A DNA stretch of 35,432 nucleotides, from contig JAIMKT010000038.1 in NCBI GenBank assembly GCA_020692245.1, positions 1 to 35,432 on the forward strand, given 5' to 3'. Source of the stretch: Microcoleus sp. GA_180221_E-2-1-MAG-45_12. GTDB lineage: Bacteria > Cyanobacteriota > Cyanobacteriia > Cyanobacteriales > JAAUUE01. The notes below the pieces were generated by a model. The model saw only the letters and a program-made list of their open reading frames with translations. It made no database searches and was not told the origin of the DNA. Made by a program: the position numbers and the translations under genes. Positions 25,239 through 34,824 of this stretch are shown here, one piece after another (position 1 is the first letter of the stretch; every line of letters starts with the position of its first letter).

Positions 25239-28200
25239 ATGACTGTACCTATCTCTCCCCTCGCTACCCAGTACGACGCTGCCACCACCGAAGCCAAGTG
25301 GCAGGAATTTTGGGAATCCCAGCAGGTGTTCAAAGCTGATCCTCAACATCCGGGAGAGCCTTTTTGTGTCGTGATCCCGCCCCCTAACGTCACGGGCAGT
25401 CTGCACATGGGTCACGCCTTTGAAAATGCCCTGATTGATACCTTGGTGCGCTACCACCGGATGCAGGGACGAAATACTCTGTGGTTGCCGGGGACAGACC
25501 ACGCCAGTATTGCGGTGCAGACGATTTTAGAGAGACAACTGAAGGCAGAGGGAAAGACTCGGCAGGAGTTGGGACGGGAAGAATTTTTGGCTCGGGCTTG
25601 GCAATGGAAGGCAGAATCCGGGGGGACGATCGTCAACCAACTGCGACGGTTAGGGGTTTCTGTAGATTGGTCACGGGAACGTTTCACCATGGATCAGGGC
25701 TTGTCAGAGGCGGTAGTGACAGCTTTTTGCCAGTTACATAAAGAAGGTTTGATCTATAGGGGCAACTATCTAGTTAACTGGTGTCCGGCTTCCCAGTCGG
25801 CGGTGTCAGATTTAGAGGTAGAAAATAAAGAAGTAGCGGGGAATCTTTGGCATTTCCGCTATCCCCTGAGTAATGGCAATGGTTATCTAGAAGTGGCAAC
25901 CACCAGACCGGAAACCATGCTAGGAGATACTGCCGTGGCGGTACATCCCGAAGATCCCCGTTATCAGCACTTGATTGGGCAGACCGTGAGATTACCAATT
26001 GTGGGGCGAGAGATTCCGATTATTGGGGATGAATTTGTTGATCGAGAATTTGGTACAGGCTGCGTGAAAGTTACCCCCGCCCACGACTTTAATGATTTTG
26101 AAATGGGACAGCGCCATAATTTGCCCTTCATCAATATCATGAATCGAGATGGCACTCTAAACGAAAATGCTGGGGATTTTCAAGGGCAGGATCGGTTTGT
26201 GGCGAGGCGGAATGTGATCCAAAGATTGGAATCGTCGGGGGTCTTGGTTCAAACCGAGGAATACAAGCATACGGTTCCCTACAGCGATCGAGGCAAAGTC
26301 CCCGTGGAACCCCTACTGTCTACCCAATGGTTTGTGAAAATTCGCCCCCTTGCTGATAAAACTTTGGAGTTATTGGATCATGATAATTCCCCCGCCTTTG
26401 TGCCTCAACGCTGGACGAAGGTATATCGAGACTGGCTTGTCAGCCTCAAGGATTGGTGTATTTCTCGGCAATTGTGGTGGGGGCATCAGATTCCGGCGTG
26501 GTATGTGGTCAGCGAGACCGAAGGGGAAATTACCGATCATACTCCCTACATTGTGGCAGCAACAGCAGAAATAGCACGGGAGGAGGCGATCGCCCAGTAT
26601 GGGGAGCAAATCCAGTTAGAGCAGGATCCCGATGTCTTAGATACTTGGTTTTCCTCTGGGTTATGGCCGTTTTCCACCATGGGCTGGCCGGAGGAAACCG
26701 CAGATTTAGCCACCTATTACCCCACCACCACCCTAGTTACGGGTTTTGATATCATCTTTTTCTGGGTAGCCCGGATGACGATGATGGGGACTTATTTTAC
26801 TGGCAAAATGCCCTTTGATACGGTCTACATTCATGGGCTGGTGCGGGATGAAAATAATAAGAAAATGTCCAAGTCTGCCAATAATGGCATTGATCCCTTG
26901 GTGCTAATTAAGAAGTACGGCACGGATGCCCTCCGGTTCACCCTGATTAAAGAAGTTGCTGGAGCGGGGCAGGATATTCGCTTGGAATATAACCGGAAAA
27001 CCGATGAATCTATATCGGTAGAGGCTTCCCGGAATTTCACCAATAAGATTTGGAATGCTTCCCGGTTTGTGATGATTAGTCTCGAAGGCAAAACCCCGGC
27101 GCAGTTGGGACTGCCAGAGATGGATAAATTGGAGTTGAGCGATCGCTGGATTCTCTCTCGTTATCATCAAACTATTCAATTCACCTCTACCCAAATTAAT
27201 AACTACGGTTTTGGGGAAGCTGCCAAAGGCTTGTACGAATTTATCTGGGGTGATTTCTGTGATTGGTATATCGAGCTAGTCAAATCTCGCTTGCAACCAG
27301 AGGCTGAACCTGCATCCCGCCTTGTGGCTCAACAGGTATTAGCTAATGTTTTAGAAGGCATCCTGAAGCTCCTCCATCCCTTCATGCCCCACATTACTGA
27401 AGAGCTTTGGCACAATCTTACCCAAGCCGGAGACAAATCTCTGTCTCTAGAGCTTTATCCCCCCATTGATCCCCAACTAATCAACGTCGACCTAGAGGCA
27501 GAGTTTACTTTACTAATTGAGACTATTAGAACTATTCGCAATCTCCGAGCCGATGGGGATGTGAAGCCGGGGATCAAAGTTCCCGTAATCTTCCAAAGTG
27601 AAAGTAGTCGAGAGTGCGGGATTCTCCGCCGGGGGCTGGTGTATATTCAAGATTTGGCTAAGGTTTCTGAGGTGGAAATTCGGGAAATCTCTGAGGTAAC
27701 AGAGGCGATCGAACTCCCTGAAACTCCAGAGATTGTGGCAGCCTCAGAAAGCCCAGTAGTTCTAGAGATTCCTCAAGTAAGTGAAGTTTCTCCTAAAAGC
27801 CAGAATTTGCTCCCGACTCAACCTCCTAAATCTAATCCTCCAGACTCTCCGGGGATGGATCGATCGACCAAATCGCCAAACTGGTTCCTCCTATCTGCCT
27901 TACCCCTCTTTGTCCTCCTCTTTGTGGGGATAATTTCTCTCCTTGGTTTAGGAGCTCTTTACCAACTATTCCTCAAATTTGTGAAAAAACAATCACTAAA
28001 TCAAACATCCCCAGAGAAAACACCCCTAACCATAGCTAAAACTACAAACAAAATTTCACCAGTTTCCCAAACTATTACTCCGCCCCTAATTTCCCTACAA
28101 CCTTCACCCCCTATAGCATTACCCCTATCCCAGCAGTCTCTCACGGGCGTAGTTGGCACAATCCAAGTGCTAATTCCCCTAGATGGTGTGGTAGATTTAG

Positions 28201-28403
28201 TAGCATTGCAGTCTAAGCTAGAGAAGAGCCTCCAGAAAGCTCAAGCAGAAATAGATGCTCTGACCCGTCGTTTGAGCAATCCCGGTTTTGTGGATAAAGC
28301 CAGACCTGACGTAGTTGCAGCCGCTAGGACAGCCTTGGTGGAAGCAGAAAAGCAAGCCGAAATTCTCAGCGATCGCTTATCTAGTCTCCCACCGATTAGT
28401 TAA
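25239..28403 (+). CDS. valS: Valyl-tRNA synthetase with a membrane-segment insert
   Basis: ValRS charges tRNA-Val. The start is taken at ATG 25239 ([20 protein letters not shown]), giving 1054 residues; the frame opens further upstream with non-family sequence. HIGH is HMGH (residues 56-59) in [20 protein letters not shown] is at 542-546, and [16 protein letters not shown] is also typical. The anticodon-binding domain ends near residue 814. Residues about 815-967 are an insert absent from ordinary ValRS: a Pro/Glu/Ser-rich stretch, one hydrophobic helix (about 882-908, starting [16 protein letters not shown]), then a Thr/Pro-rich stretch. The normal C-terminal tail resumes at [16 protein letters not shown] with its coiled coil and NPGFVDKA. 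The insert suggests membrane attachment, as with CAAD-bearing synthetases. Confidence 0.97.
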   Translation: MTVPISPLATQYDAATTEAKWQEFWESQQVFKADPQHPGEPFCVVIPPPNVTGSLHMGHAFENALIDTLVRYHRMQGRNTLWLPGTDHASIAVQTILERQLKAEGKTRQELGREEFLARAWQWKAESGGTIVNQLRRLGVSVDWSRERFTMDQGLSEAVVTAFCQLHKEGLIYRGNYLVNWCPASQSAVSDLEVENKEVAGNLWHFRYPLSNGNGYLEVATTRPETMLGDTAVAVHPEDPRYQHLIGQTVRLPIVGREIPIIGDEFVDREFGTGCVKVTPAHDFNDFEMGQRHNLPFINIMNRDGTLNENAGDFQGQDRFVARRNVIQRLESSGVLVQTEEYKHTVPYSDRGKVPVEPLLSTQWFVKIRPLADKTLELLDHDNSPAFVPQRWTKVYRDWLVSLKDWCISRQLWWGHQIPAWYVVSETEGEITDHTPYIVAATAEIAREEAIAQYGEQIQLEQDPDVLDTWFSSGLWPFSTMGWPEETADLATYYPTTTLVTGFDIIFFWVARMTMMGTYFTGKMPFDTVYIHGLVRDENNKKMSKSANNGIDPLVLIKKYGTDALRFTLIKEVAGAGQDIRLEYNRKTDESISVEASRNFTNKIWNASRFVMISLEGKTPAQLGLPEMDKLELSDRWILSRYHQTIQFTSTQINNYGFGEAAKGLYEFIWGDFCDWYIELVKSRLQPEAEPASRLVAQQVLANVLEGILKLLHPFMPHITEELWHNLTQAGDKSLSLELYPPIDPQLINVDLEAEFTLLIETIRTIRNLRADGDVKPGIKVPVIFQSESSRECGILRRGLVYIQDLAKVSEVEIREISEVTEAIELPETPEIVAASESPVVLEIPQVSEVSPKSQNLLPTQPPKSNPPDSPGMDRSTKSPNWFLLSALPLFVLLFVGIISLLGLGALYQLFLKFVKKQSLNQTSPEKTPLTIAKTTNKISPVSQTITPPLISLQPSPPIALPLSQQSLTGVVGTIQVLIPLDGVVDLVALQSKLEKSLQKAQAEIDALTRRLSNPGFVDKARPDVVAAARTALVEAEKQAEILSDRLSSLPPIS

Positions 28404-28435
28404 CAACCTCTAACCCTATTGTCAAATCATCTGCC

Positions 28436-28861
28436 ATGCTACATCTGGCGCAAGTACAGCAAAATCAGATTTTAGATGAACCAGAATTGAAAATACTGGC
28501 TACCCAAGAGTCGGAAACTTCTTGGTCACTACCTGCAAAAGAGTTTATTCTGCCGATCCCTCACAGCAAAAACTTGCATGAGGGCTTACTGGTATTGGTG
28601 GAAACTAATGAAAACAAAGAAGTCTCGAATATTCAATCGGCCAGAAATTGGGTATTAGATTTTGTGGAAAAGTACCTGACCTTGGGAGTTACTCCCGAAT
28701 ATCTCCAGCAGGAGGCAGCAAGGGTAGAAGAGTGGCGCAAGGATCTCACCCTCCAGAGCCAAGAACTAGGACGCAAACAGTGGGAAATGGAAGCCCGCAG
28801 GGAGCAAATTCAAACCCTAGAGGAAGAGTTGAAGCGCAAGCAAAAAGATTCTGATGGTTAA
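28436..28861 (+). CDS. Conserved hypothetical protein with C-terminal coiled coil
   Basis: It begins 32 bases after the valS stop on the same strand, so co-transcription is likely. The 141-residue protein has an N-terminal globular half (MLHLAQVQQNQILDEPELKI, then EGLLVLVETNENKEVSNIQ) and a highly charged helical C-terminal half from about residue 90 (EYLQQEAARVEEWRKDLTLQ to EELKRKQKDSDG) with heptad-like spacing. It resembles a cyanobacterial hypothetical family I know only by sequence; no function is established. No signal peptide or membrane segment is seen. Confidence 0.75.
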   Translation: MLHLAQVQQNQILDEPELKILATQESETSWSLPAKEFILPIPHSKNLHEGLLVLVETNENKEVSNIQSARNWVLDFVEKYLTLGVTPEYLQQEAARVEEWRKDLTLQSQELGRKQWEMEARREQIQTLEEELKRKQKDSDG

Positions 28862-29161
28862 ATAGATTTTGATAGTTGACGGGGGCAAATACTCGCTAGT
28901 TAGGCAATAAATCTAGGTTAAGCAATAATTGCTCGATCGCCAAAAATAATAGTCATACCCTAAACAATAAACACCTAAACAATCATCGAGAACTAATCAA
29001 TAATTATTTATGACGGATGTATAGAAAAACATCTTGTAAATAGGGCAAAGGGTACTAAACTTATCCTTGGTAATTTTGGGTGTCAAGATTTGAATGTCTG
29101 GAATTTTTGGAAGTATTTTTGGGAAGTATTTTTTGGAAGTACAAGGAGTAGAGGAGTTTGT
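28862..29161. other. AT-rich intergenic region with a 12-13 bp triple repeat
   Basis: About 300 bases with no gene. Three units, ATTTTTGGAAGT, ATTTTTGGGAAGT and ATTTTTTGGAAGT, lie at 29103-29140, just before the GAGGAG ribosome site of the next gene. CCTAAACAAT occurs twice near 28960-28985. No clear promoter or hairpin could be picked out. Confidence 0.6.
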
Positions 29162-31252
29162 ATGGACTGCAAGGATCAGGTGGTTGGTGAGATGGGAAAG
29201 GGTCAGTTAACGACCAAATTAGTTACTAAATCATACAATCAGGCACTTAATAGATCACTTCATCAAGCGTTTAAGAAGTTGATCCCGAAATCAATCCCGC
29301 AATCAAGCCCTGGATCGATCGTCCCATTGAGACAAGATCAATCAACTCAACAACTACTTAAACCCAGATTATCCAAGCTTATTAGTTATGTATCTTTAGC
29401 CTCCCTCCTAGTCAACGCCTTGGCAACTCCCAGCAGAGCAATAATTTCTTCGGCATCTTTGGGGGCTAATGTTTCGGGTTCTGAGGTACTTAACTCCAGC
29501 AAGGCTCAAAGTTCTCCTAGTTGTGAAAATCAAGCTAATCCCTCTGTCGGTGATAGTGGAGAAAATCCTAGGGGTTTAGTCAATATAAATAACAATGAGA
29601 ACCCCCGGACAAAAAGCAAAAAAACAACTCTGTTAAAACAGGCTATTAATCTCAAAAGGCAAGTTAATCAGCAATGGCAGTATTTAGTCATGGGTTGGGC
29701 TAGTGAAGCCGGAGCCTACCTCCAACCCGCCCCCTGGCCACAAATTCACCAACAGGCTCGCCAAGCAAAAGTCCCGGTGATGATGTACCACGATGTCTTG
29801 CCAGAAAAAGAAGTGCCTTGGGATAATACGCCCCAAGAAATTGCCGAGCATTTCCGGTTAATTAAGGCTCAAGGGCTTACTCCCATTAGCTTACAACAGC
29901 TTGTCACCCATCTACACACAGGGCTACCTTTGCCAGAGAAGCCGATCGTCCTCACCTTTGATGATGGTTACGGTGGGCATTACGAATACGTTTATAAGCT
30001 GATGCAGGAATATAACTACCCGGCTGCTTTTTCTGTTTATACCGATGGTGTGGGGAAAGATGCGATTCCCAATAAAGATCGTCGTCCCGGTGGGCCCCGA
30101 ACTCATGTCAGTTGGGAGCAGTTACAGGAAATGGCAGCAAACCCCCTTGTGGAAATTGTGTCCCACTCTGTCACCCATCCCCTAGATATGCGGGAGCAAA
30201 CCGATGCTCAGATTACCAAGGAACTGGTAGAAGCGAAGCAAATTCTGGAAAGTAAATTAGGGGTTTCCATCGATTATTTCACCTATCCTGTGGGCAAAAA
30301 TGACGATCGAGTCCGCCGCCTAGTCAAGGAAGCAGGGTATGTGGCTGCCTTTGCCATGCACGAAGATCCTGCCGAAGAACAGTTAGCCGGAGAATCAGAA
30401 AACCTGTTGGCGATCGGGCGCTGGGGACAGTCTCGGTTCCTTGAAGCCTTAGAAAATACTTGGGGTGGAGAAGCCTTGGTGAATATAGCTGGTCAATCTG
30501 GCATGGAGGAATTTGATTTTACCGCTCCCATCAAAATGCAGAAGGTGGCGATCGACAAAACAAACCTAGTCTTGATCTCCGGGGGCAGACCCGTCACAAT
30601 CCATGCCCGTAGTCGCTACCAAGTCCCAGAAATTCTTGCCAATACAGGAGCCGTTGCCGGGGTAGACGGGGGATTTTTCTCCCTAGAATTTCTAGATTCT
30701 AACCAGATGATCGGGCCCGTTTTGAGTCAAAGTACCCAGAAATTTGTCCCCGGTAAAGAAGCTGATGTCCTGCGGATTAAAAATAGACCCCTAGTCCTGA
30801 TCAGTCCTGAAGCCGTTAAATTTATCCCCTTTGATGTTAATAAACATAATGAACAGGCTGGGGTAGAAGCAGAAATGGATGGGGTCACGGATGCCTTTGT
30901 GGCTGCGGCTTGGCTTGTCCGGGATGGAGCTGCTCAATCAGCCCAAACCTTTGGCAATTTGTTTGATTTTGATGCCGAGCGTCATCGAGCTTTTTGGGGA
31001 ATTAACAAAAATGGACAGCCAGTGATTGGCGTATCTGTAGATCCGGTGGATTCTGTGAATTTGGGTAAAATTTTGGCGAAGGCTGGCTATCACGATGCGG
31101 TGATGTTAGATTCGGGTGCTAGTACTTCCCTTGCCTACAAAGGAGATTCTCTGGTGGGCTATGTGCCTCGCCCTGTTCCCCACGTAGTTGCCCTTATGCC
31201 CAGTGAGACTGAAGTTGCGGCAAATTGTAGCCCTAGTCTAGGTTCTAAATAA
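29162..31252 (+). CDS. Fusion of polysaccharide deacetylase (NodB) and phosphodiester glycosidase (NAGPA) domains
   Basis: The start is ATG 29162, preceded by GAGGAG; an in-frame TTG lies at 29090. The protein is 696 residues. Residues about 74-92 (YVSLASLLVNALATPSRA) form an export signal or anchor after a long basic N-terminus. The NodB domain spans about 205-400: VPVMMYHDVLPEKE, TFDDGY (metal Asp268 in the DD pair 267-268), SHSVTH (His335, His339), FTYPVGK. These remove acetyl groups from surface glycans. Residues about 455-690 match the NAGPA/phosphodiester glycosidase fold (AVAGVDGGFFSL, LVRDGAAQSA, HDAVMLDSGASTSLAYKGD), which cleaves sugar-phosphodiester bonds. The fusion suggests an extracytoplasmic enzyme trimming a phosphate-containing or acetylated envelope polymer; that substrate is inference. 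It converges with the CRP gene. Confidence 0.9.
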   Translation: MDCKDQVVGEMGKGQLTTKLVTKSYNQALNRSLHQAFKKLIPKSIPQSSPGSIVPLRQDQSTQQLLKPRLSKLISYVSLASLLVNALATPSRAIISSASLGANVSGSEVLNSSKAQSSPSCENQANPSVGDSGENPRGLVNINNNENPRTKSKKTTLLKQAINLKRQVNQQWQYLVMGWASEAGAYLQPAPWPQIHQQARQAKVPVMMYHDVLPEKEVPWDNTPQEIAEHFRLIKAQGLTPISLQQLVTHLHTGLPLPEKPIVLTFDDGYGGHYEYVYKLMQEYNYPAAFSVYTDGVGKDAIPNKDRRPGGPRTHVSWEQLQEMAANPLVEIVSHSVTHPLDMREQTDAQITKELVEAKQILESKLGVSIDYFTYPVGKNDDRVRRLVKEAGYVAAFAMHEDPAEEQLAGESENLLAIGRWGQSRFLEALENTWGGEALVNIAGQSGMEEFDFTAPIKMQKVAIDKTNLVLISGGRPVTIHARSRYQVPEILANTGAVAGVDGGFFSLEFLDSNQMIGPVLSQSTQKFVPGKEADVLRIKNRPLVLISPEAVKFIPFDVNKHNEQAGVEAEMDGVTDAFVAAAWLVRDGAAQSAQTFGNLFDFDAERHRAFWGINKNGQPVIGVSVDPVDSVNLGKILAKAGYHDAVMLDSGASTSLAYKGDSLVGYVPRPVPHVVALMPSETEVAANCSPSLGSK

Positions 31253-31277
31253 ACTCCTAAATAAATCTCGAAATAAA

Positions 31278-31985
31278 CTAGGCAATAATTTTTTCTAGGG
31301 CAGCCACATCAGGAATATACATCATGTCATGGTCTCGAATAATGAGACCTTTTTTTTCCAGACGGGTCAGGACTCTAGTAACGGTTTCTCTGGCTAAACC
31401 ACTCAGGCTACTTAGTTCTCGATGGGGAAGATTAGGAATTTCTGTGCCTTGCTGTCGAACTTTGCCCTGACCTTCGGCGAGGAAGAGGATAGTATCTGCC
31501 ACGCGGGATTGGCTGTCGGATTCTCGTAAACGCAAACGACGATTAACTTGCCGCAGACGTTTTGCCATTAATTGGGCGAGTCTGACTCCGGCGAGGGGTT
31601 CTGTGTTGACAAGCTGGACAAAATCTTGGGCGGGAATGCTGCCAATGGTTGTTGGGGTAAGGGTAATTACGTCGGTCGATCGAGGCACTTCATCCAAAGC
31701 TGCCATTTCTCCAAAGAGTTCTCCCTTGCCTAAAATATTGAGAGTTACTTCCTTGCCATCCATATTGTAGGTACGAATTTTTGCCCAACCCGCCAGCACA
31801 AAGTACACCGAACCGCCCCAATCATTTTCTAGTAAAATTACTCGATTAGCTGGATGGGTACGGGTGACAATATGGGCAGTAGCTTTTTTGGCGATCGCTG
31901 GGGGCAAGCCATTAAAAAGGGGAATTGAGTTGATAAACTCCTGAAGGGGAGATACTGTATCTGAGGAACTTAGATGTTCTTCCAT
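31278..31985 (-). CDS. CRP/FNR family transcription regulator, SyCRP1-like
   Basis: The 235-residue protein has a cyclic-nucleotide-binding domain (about 20-140) and a C-terminal winged helix (RELSSLSGLARETVTRVLTR, helix-turn-helix near 185-205). The phosphate-binding cassette reads LFGEMAALDEVPRSTDV, retaining the Glu and Arg that contact cAMP in E. coli CRP. The segment HPANRVILLENDWGGSVYFV and the basic MAKRLRQVNRRLRLRES match my memory of cyanobacterial SyCRP1, a cAMP receptor controlling motility genes. It is not NtcA. Target sites in the window were not recognised. The start is ATG 31985. Confidence 0.9.
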   Translation of the reverse strand: MEEHLSSSDTVSPLQEFINSIPLFNGLPPAIAKKATAHIVTRTHPANRVILLENDWGGSVYFVLAGWAKIRTYNMDGKEVTLNILGKGELFGEMAALDEVPRSTDVITLTPTTIGSIPAQDFVQLVNTEPLAGVRLAQLMAKRLRQVNRRLRLRESDSQSRVADTILFLAEGQGKVRQQGTEIPNLPHRELSSLSGLARETVTRVLTRLEKKGLIIRDHDMMYIPDVAALEKIIA

Positions 31986-32180
31986 GAAGCCTTTGCTGAT
32001 TTTTCCTTACTCAACCACAAGTTTACCAACAATGTACAGATTAATACCTAATTAATATCTAAGATTGAATTAATTGTGCTAGGAATCATAAATTGTTAAT
32101 CATAAATCCGTAATTTAAGATACTTGATGATCGTAATTACCAAACAATTACCAACTAATTACTAAATGCTTACCCAATAT

Positions 32181-32954
32181 TTACAAGTCGCTGACCATCA
32201 CCATGGGACCGGTGGGGACTGGGGGAGCAGGGGATAGTTCGATCGTAATGGCAAGTTTGGTAACGGCGTAGCTGCTGGGCAGAACTAATTTTGTCAGGGC
32301 TACTCCTTGGTGATTGACTTGGAATTGTTGCCACGGAATTTTTTGATCACCAATAATATTCCATAACTGGTAGAACTGACCACGGGGTAGAGGCGGGAGA
32401 TTCCGCAGAACTAACATTGCTTGGGATTCGCCGGGGGTGACAACAATACTGCCAGAAGCAGTCACCATATCATCCATTCCCTTGAGAGAAACTAGCCGAG
32501 TATTGGGTTGTTGGAGCATGGCAATCACATCTTTTTGCCGATCGACCTGCCCTTGGATAGTCACTAGTTGTTGACGGATTTGGTAGTTATCAAAACCAAG
32601 GATCACGGTAGCTAGAGCCGCAATTCCCCCAGCTAGTTTGAGCCAAGGTGTAGGGATTTGAGTAATTCTCGACCAGTTTCTAGAGCTTCTCGTAGCAGTA
32701 ATATCTGTAGGCGCAATGGAAGCTCGATCGAGACCTGCTAGGATATTCTGGCGTAATTGGGGGCTAGGCTGGATTTCTGGAAGAGCATAGGGCAACATCG
32801 CCAATACTTCCTGTAAGCTCTGAAGTTCGATCTCTAGCTCTGGATGCTCCATCAAAATTTGCTGCAACTCTTCCGCCTCCTCTGGGCTGAGGTCTCCAAG
32901 GGCATAGCCAGCTAATAATTCTTCTATCCGGTCTGAGGGTGAGGATTCATTCAT
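32181..32954 (-). CDS. RskA-type anti-sigma factor
   Basis: The 257-residue protein has an N-terminal anti-sigma domain (RIEELLAGYALGDLSPEEAE), a membrane helix at about 104-120 (WLKLAGGIAALATVILG), and an extracytoplasmic C-terminal RskA domain (SIVVTPGESQAMLVLRNLPP, GQFYQLWNIIGDQKIPWQQF). There is no HxxxCxxC zinc motif, so it is not a ZAS redox sensor. The ECF sigma gene lies 119 bases upstream on the same strand, so it very likely holds that sigma factor at the membrane and releases it by regulated proteolysis. The signal is unknown. Confidence 0.92.
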   Translation of the reverse strand: MNESSPSDRIEELLAGYALGDLSPEEAEELQQILMEHPELEIELQSLQEVLAMLPYALPEIQPSPQLRQNILAGLDRASIAPTDITATRSSRNWSRITQIPTPWLKLAGGIAALATVILGFDNYQIRQQLVTIQGQVDRQKDVIAMLQQPNTRLVSLKGMDDMVTASGSIVVTPGESQAMLVLRNLPPLPRGQFYQLWNIIGDQKIPWQQFQVNHQGVALTKLVLPSSYAVTKLAITIELSPAPPVPTGPMVMVSDL

Positions 32955-32960
32955 AGGTGG

Positions 32961-33098
32961 TCAATTCATAGGGTTTCATTTATGGGGTTTCATGCATGGG
33001 GGGCTTTAATGGGCTAGTTAATCAAGTCTTGAAGAAATTAAGTCTTTAAGTCTTTAAGAAATAAATTAAGTTTTTAAGAACCCAAGTCTTGAAGATTT
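32961..33098. repeat. Degenerate short repeats in the sigma/anti-sigma gap, reaching into the sigma 3' end
   Basis: AAGTCTTGAAGA occurs at about 33024 and again near 33084; AAGTCTTTAAG, TCTTTAAGAA and AAGTTTTTAAGAA lie between. The last copy is coding and forms the final codons of the sigma gene. Farther left, GGGTTTCAT occurs twice (about 32970-32995). Confidence 0.6.
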
Positions 33099-33664
33099 TT
33101 TCTCAGTTGTAATAATCCTTGGCGAGACCAGCTTTTTACCGTACCGAGGGGCATATTCAGGCAGGCGGCTATTTCTGATTGACTCAGCCCTTCATAGTAC
33201 GCCAGTTCTAATACTTGTCGGTGCTTATCTGACAAAAGGCTCAGAGCTTGGTGAATTTCTGTCGATCGTTGCTCTAGGGAAGCTAGGTCAAAGGGACTAG
33301 GTGGAGATGGGGCAGTGGTCATGGCTTGGCTCCAACGTTGCAGAAACTTGACTTGGGTAGTCCGGCTCCGGAGTTTGTCGATCGCCCTCGATCGGGTCAA
33401 GGTGGTTAGATAGCTACTCAGGGAACCCCGGCTGGGATCGTAGGTTTGATTGTGCCAAAGATTGAGGAAGATTTCTTGGGTTAAGTCTTCTGCTTCTGGG
33501 GCCTTAGCTAAAATCCGCAGAGCCAAGCGATAAACAAGGCTACTGTAGCGATCGTAGAGTTCCCCCAAGGCTGAGGATTCCCCCCGCCGCATGGCTTCGA
33601 CCAAAACTGCATCTATGGCTGGCTCCTGACCATCAATAGCAGGTTCTACAGCATCAATTTCCAT
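33074..33664 (-). CDS. ECF-type (group IV) RNA polymerase sigma factor
   Basis: I place the start at ATG 33664 (MEIDAVEPAIDGQEPAID), 196 residues; the frame runs back to a TTG at 33724. Region 2 is clear: ALGELYDRYSSLVYRLALRI, then AEDLTQEIFLNLWHN and SYLTTLTRSRAIDKLRS for -10 recognition. Region 4 is LSDKHRQVLELAYYEGLSQS followed by EIAACLNMPLGTVKSWSRQG for -35 binding. Region 3 is absent, as in ECF factors. The downstream RskA-type gene is its expected antagonist, making a membrane-stress switch. Autoregulation is likely by family habit; no matching promoter pair was identified. Confidence 0.93.
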   Translation of the reverse strand: MEIDAVEPAIDGQEPAIDAVLVEAMRRGESSALGELYDRYSSLVYRLALRILAKAPEAEDLTQEIFLNLWHNQTYDPSRGSLSSYLTTLTRSRAIDKLRSRTTQVKFLQRWSQAMTTAPSPPSPFDLASLEQRSTEIHQALSLLSDKHRQVLELAYYEGLSQSEIAACLNMPLGTVKSWSRQGLLQLRKNLQDLGS

Positions 33665-33852
33665 AGGTTTGCAACAGAGTATAAATGTTAATCGAATTAC
33701 CCCACTTCCCCAAGTAGTTGGCAATTCCCCTGTTTATCAACCTATCTATAAATAAATACGCACATTTCATAGATTTAGATGATTAGTTAATGATAAAAAT
33801 TCTAATCAAAATTCTAACTTTTCTGGGGATTTTCTTATGGTAGGCTAGAGCA

Positions 33853-34647
33853 ATGAATATTTTAGTCAGTAATGATGATGGTATTTTTGCCCTAGGCTTG
33901 CGGACTCTGGCAACAGCCCTAGCAGAAGCGGGTCATCAAGTCACCGTGGTAGCTCCCGATCGAGAAAGGTCTGCCACTGGACATGGGCTAACCATTCATC
34001 AACCCCTCAGGGCTGAATCGATCGAAAACGTTTTTGCTCCAGAAATTAAAGCCTGGTCTTGTTCTGGCACTCCATCAGACTGTGTGAAAATTGCCCTCGG
34101 AGCCTTGCTCGAAACACCCCCCGATTTAGTTGTCTCCGGTATTAATCACGGGGCAAATCTAGGCACAGACATCCTCTATTCCGGCACGGTGTCCGCAGCC
34201 ATGGAAGGAGTCATGGAAGGGATTCCCAGTATTGCTTTCAGCCTGACTAGCTACACTTCCAAAAGCTTTGTCACCGCCGGAAAATTTGCCCAGACTCTAG
34301 TTGCCCAAATTACCAAAGAGCCACTCCCAGATATGATGCTCTTAAATGTCAACGTTCCCTCAGTGGATTGGTCAGAGATTGCCGGAGTATTGGTGGCAAG
34401 ACAGGGTATCCGCCGTTATTTTGATAGTTTTCAGAAGCGAGTAGATCCCAGGGGCAAAACTTACTATTGGTTAGCTGGGGAAGCGATCGAAGAAGTAGAT
34501 CAACCCGCCAACCCTCTCTTGCCGCCCCATGTCCTCACCGATGTCCAAGGTATCCAACAAAACTACATCACCATCACACCCCTCCAATACAACCTCACCA
34601 GCGTTGCCGGGATCAATAGTCTCCAAGCCCGCAAATTTAGCCTATAG
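33853..34647 (+). CDS. surE: 5'-nucleotidase SurE
   Basis: SurE dephosphorylates nucleoside 5'- and 3'-monophosphates and is linked to stationary-phase survival. The 264-residue protein shows the N-terminal metal site [16 protein letters not shown] (Asp8, Asp9), [19 protein letters not shown], and the conserved Asn in [20 protein letters not shown], followed by [17 protein letters not shown]. The start ATG 33853 begins directly with the core motif. It is divergent from the sigma gene. The C-terminal [20 protein letters not shown] segment is also family-typical. Confidence 0.96.
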   Translation: MNILVSNDDGIFALGLRTLATALAEAGHQVTVVAPDRERSATGHGLTIHQPLRAESIENVFAPEIKAWSCSGTPSDCVKIALGALLETPPDLVVSGINHGANLGTDILYSGTVSAAMEGVMEGIPSIAFSLTSYTSKSFVTAGKFAQTLVAQITKEPLPDMMLLNVNVPSVDWSEIAGVLVARQGIRRYFDSFQKRVDPRGKTYYWLAGEAIEEVDQPANPLLPPHVLTDVQGIQQNYITITPLQYNLTSVAGINSLQARKFSL

Positions 34648-34757
34648 TGATGTCTTAGCCCTTGCAAGATCAAAAATCAAAATAAATTTTATTTCCCCTA
34701 ACCTACATACCCCAAAACTTGGTAAATTATGCTAGGTCAAATTCCTGCTATTTATTT

Positions 34758-34817
34758 TACCTCCCTGTACCTCCTTCTACCTCCCCTTACCTCCCTGTAC
34801 CTCCCCTTATCTCCTTA
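34758..34817. repeat. 10-bp TACCTCC tandem repeat, six units
   Basis: Units: TACCTCCCTG, TACCTCCTTC, TACCTCCCCT, TACCTCCCTG, TACCTCCCCT, TATCTCCTTA. The array ends seven bases before the permease start. On the other strand every unit is GGAGGTA, the sequence of a ribosome-binding site. The same core appears at 4951-4969. Confidence 0.85.
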
Positions 34818-34824
34818 AAACTTC

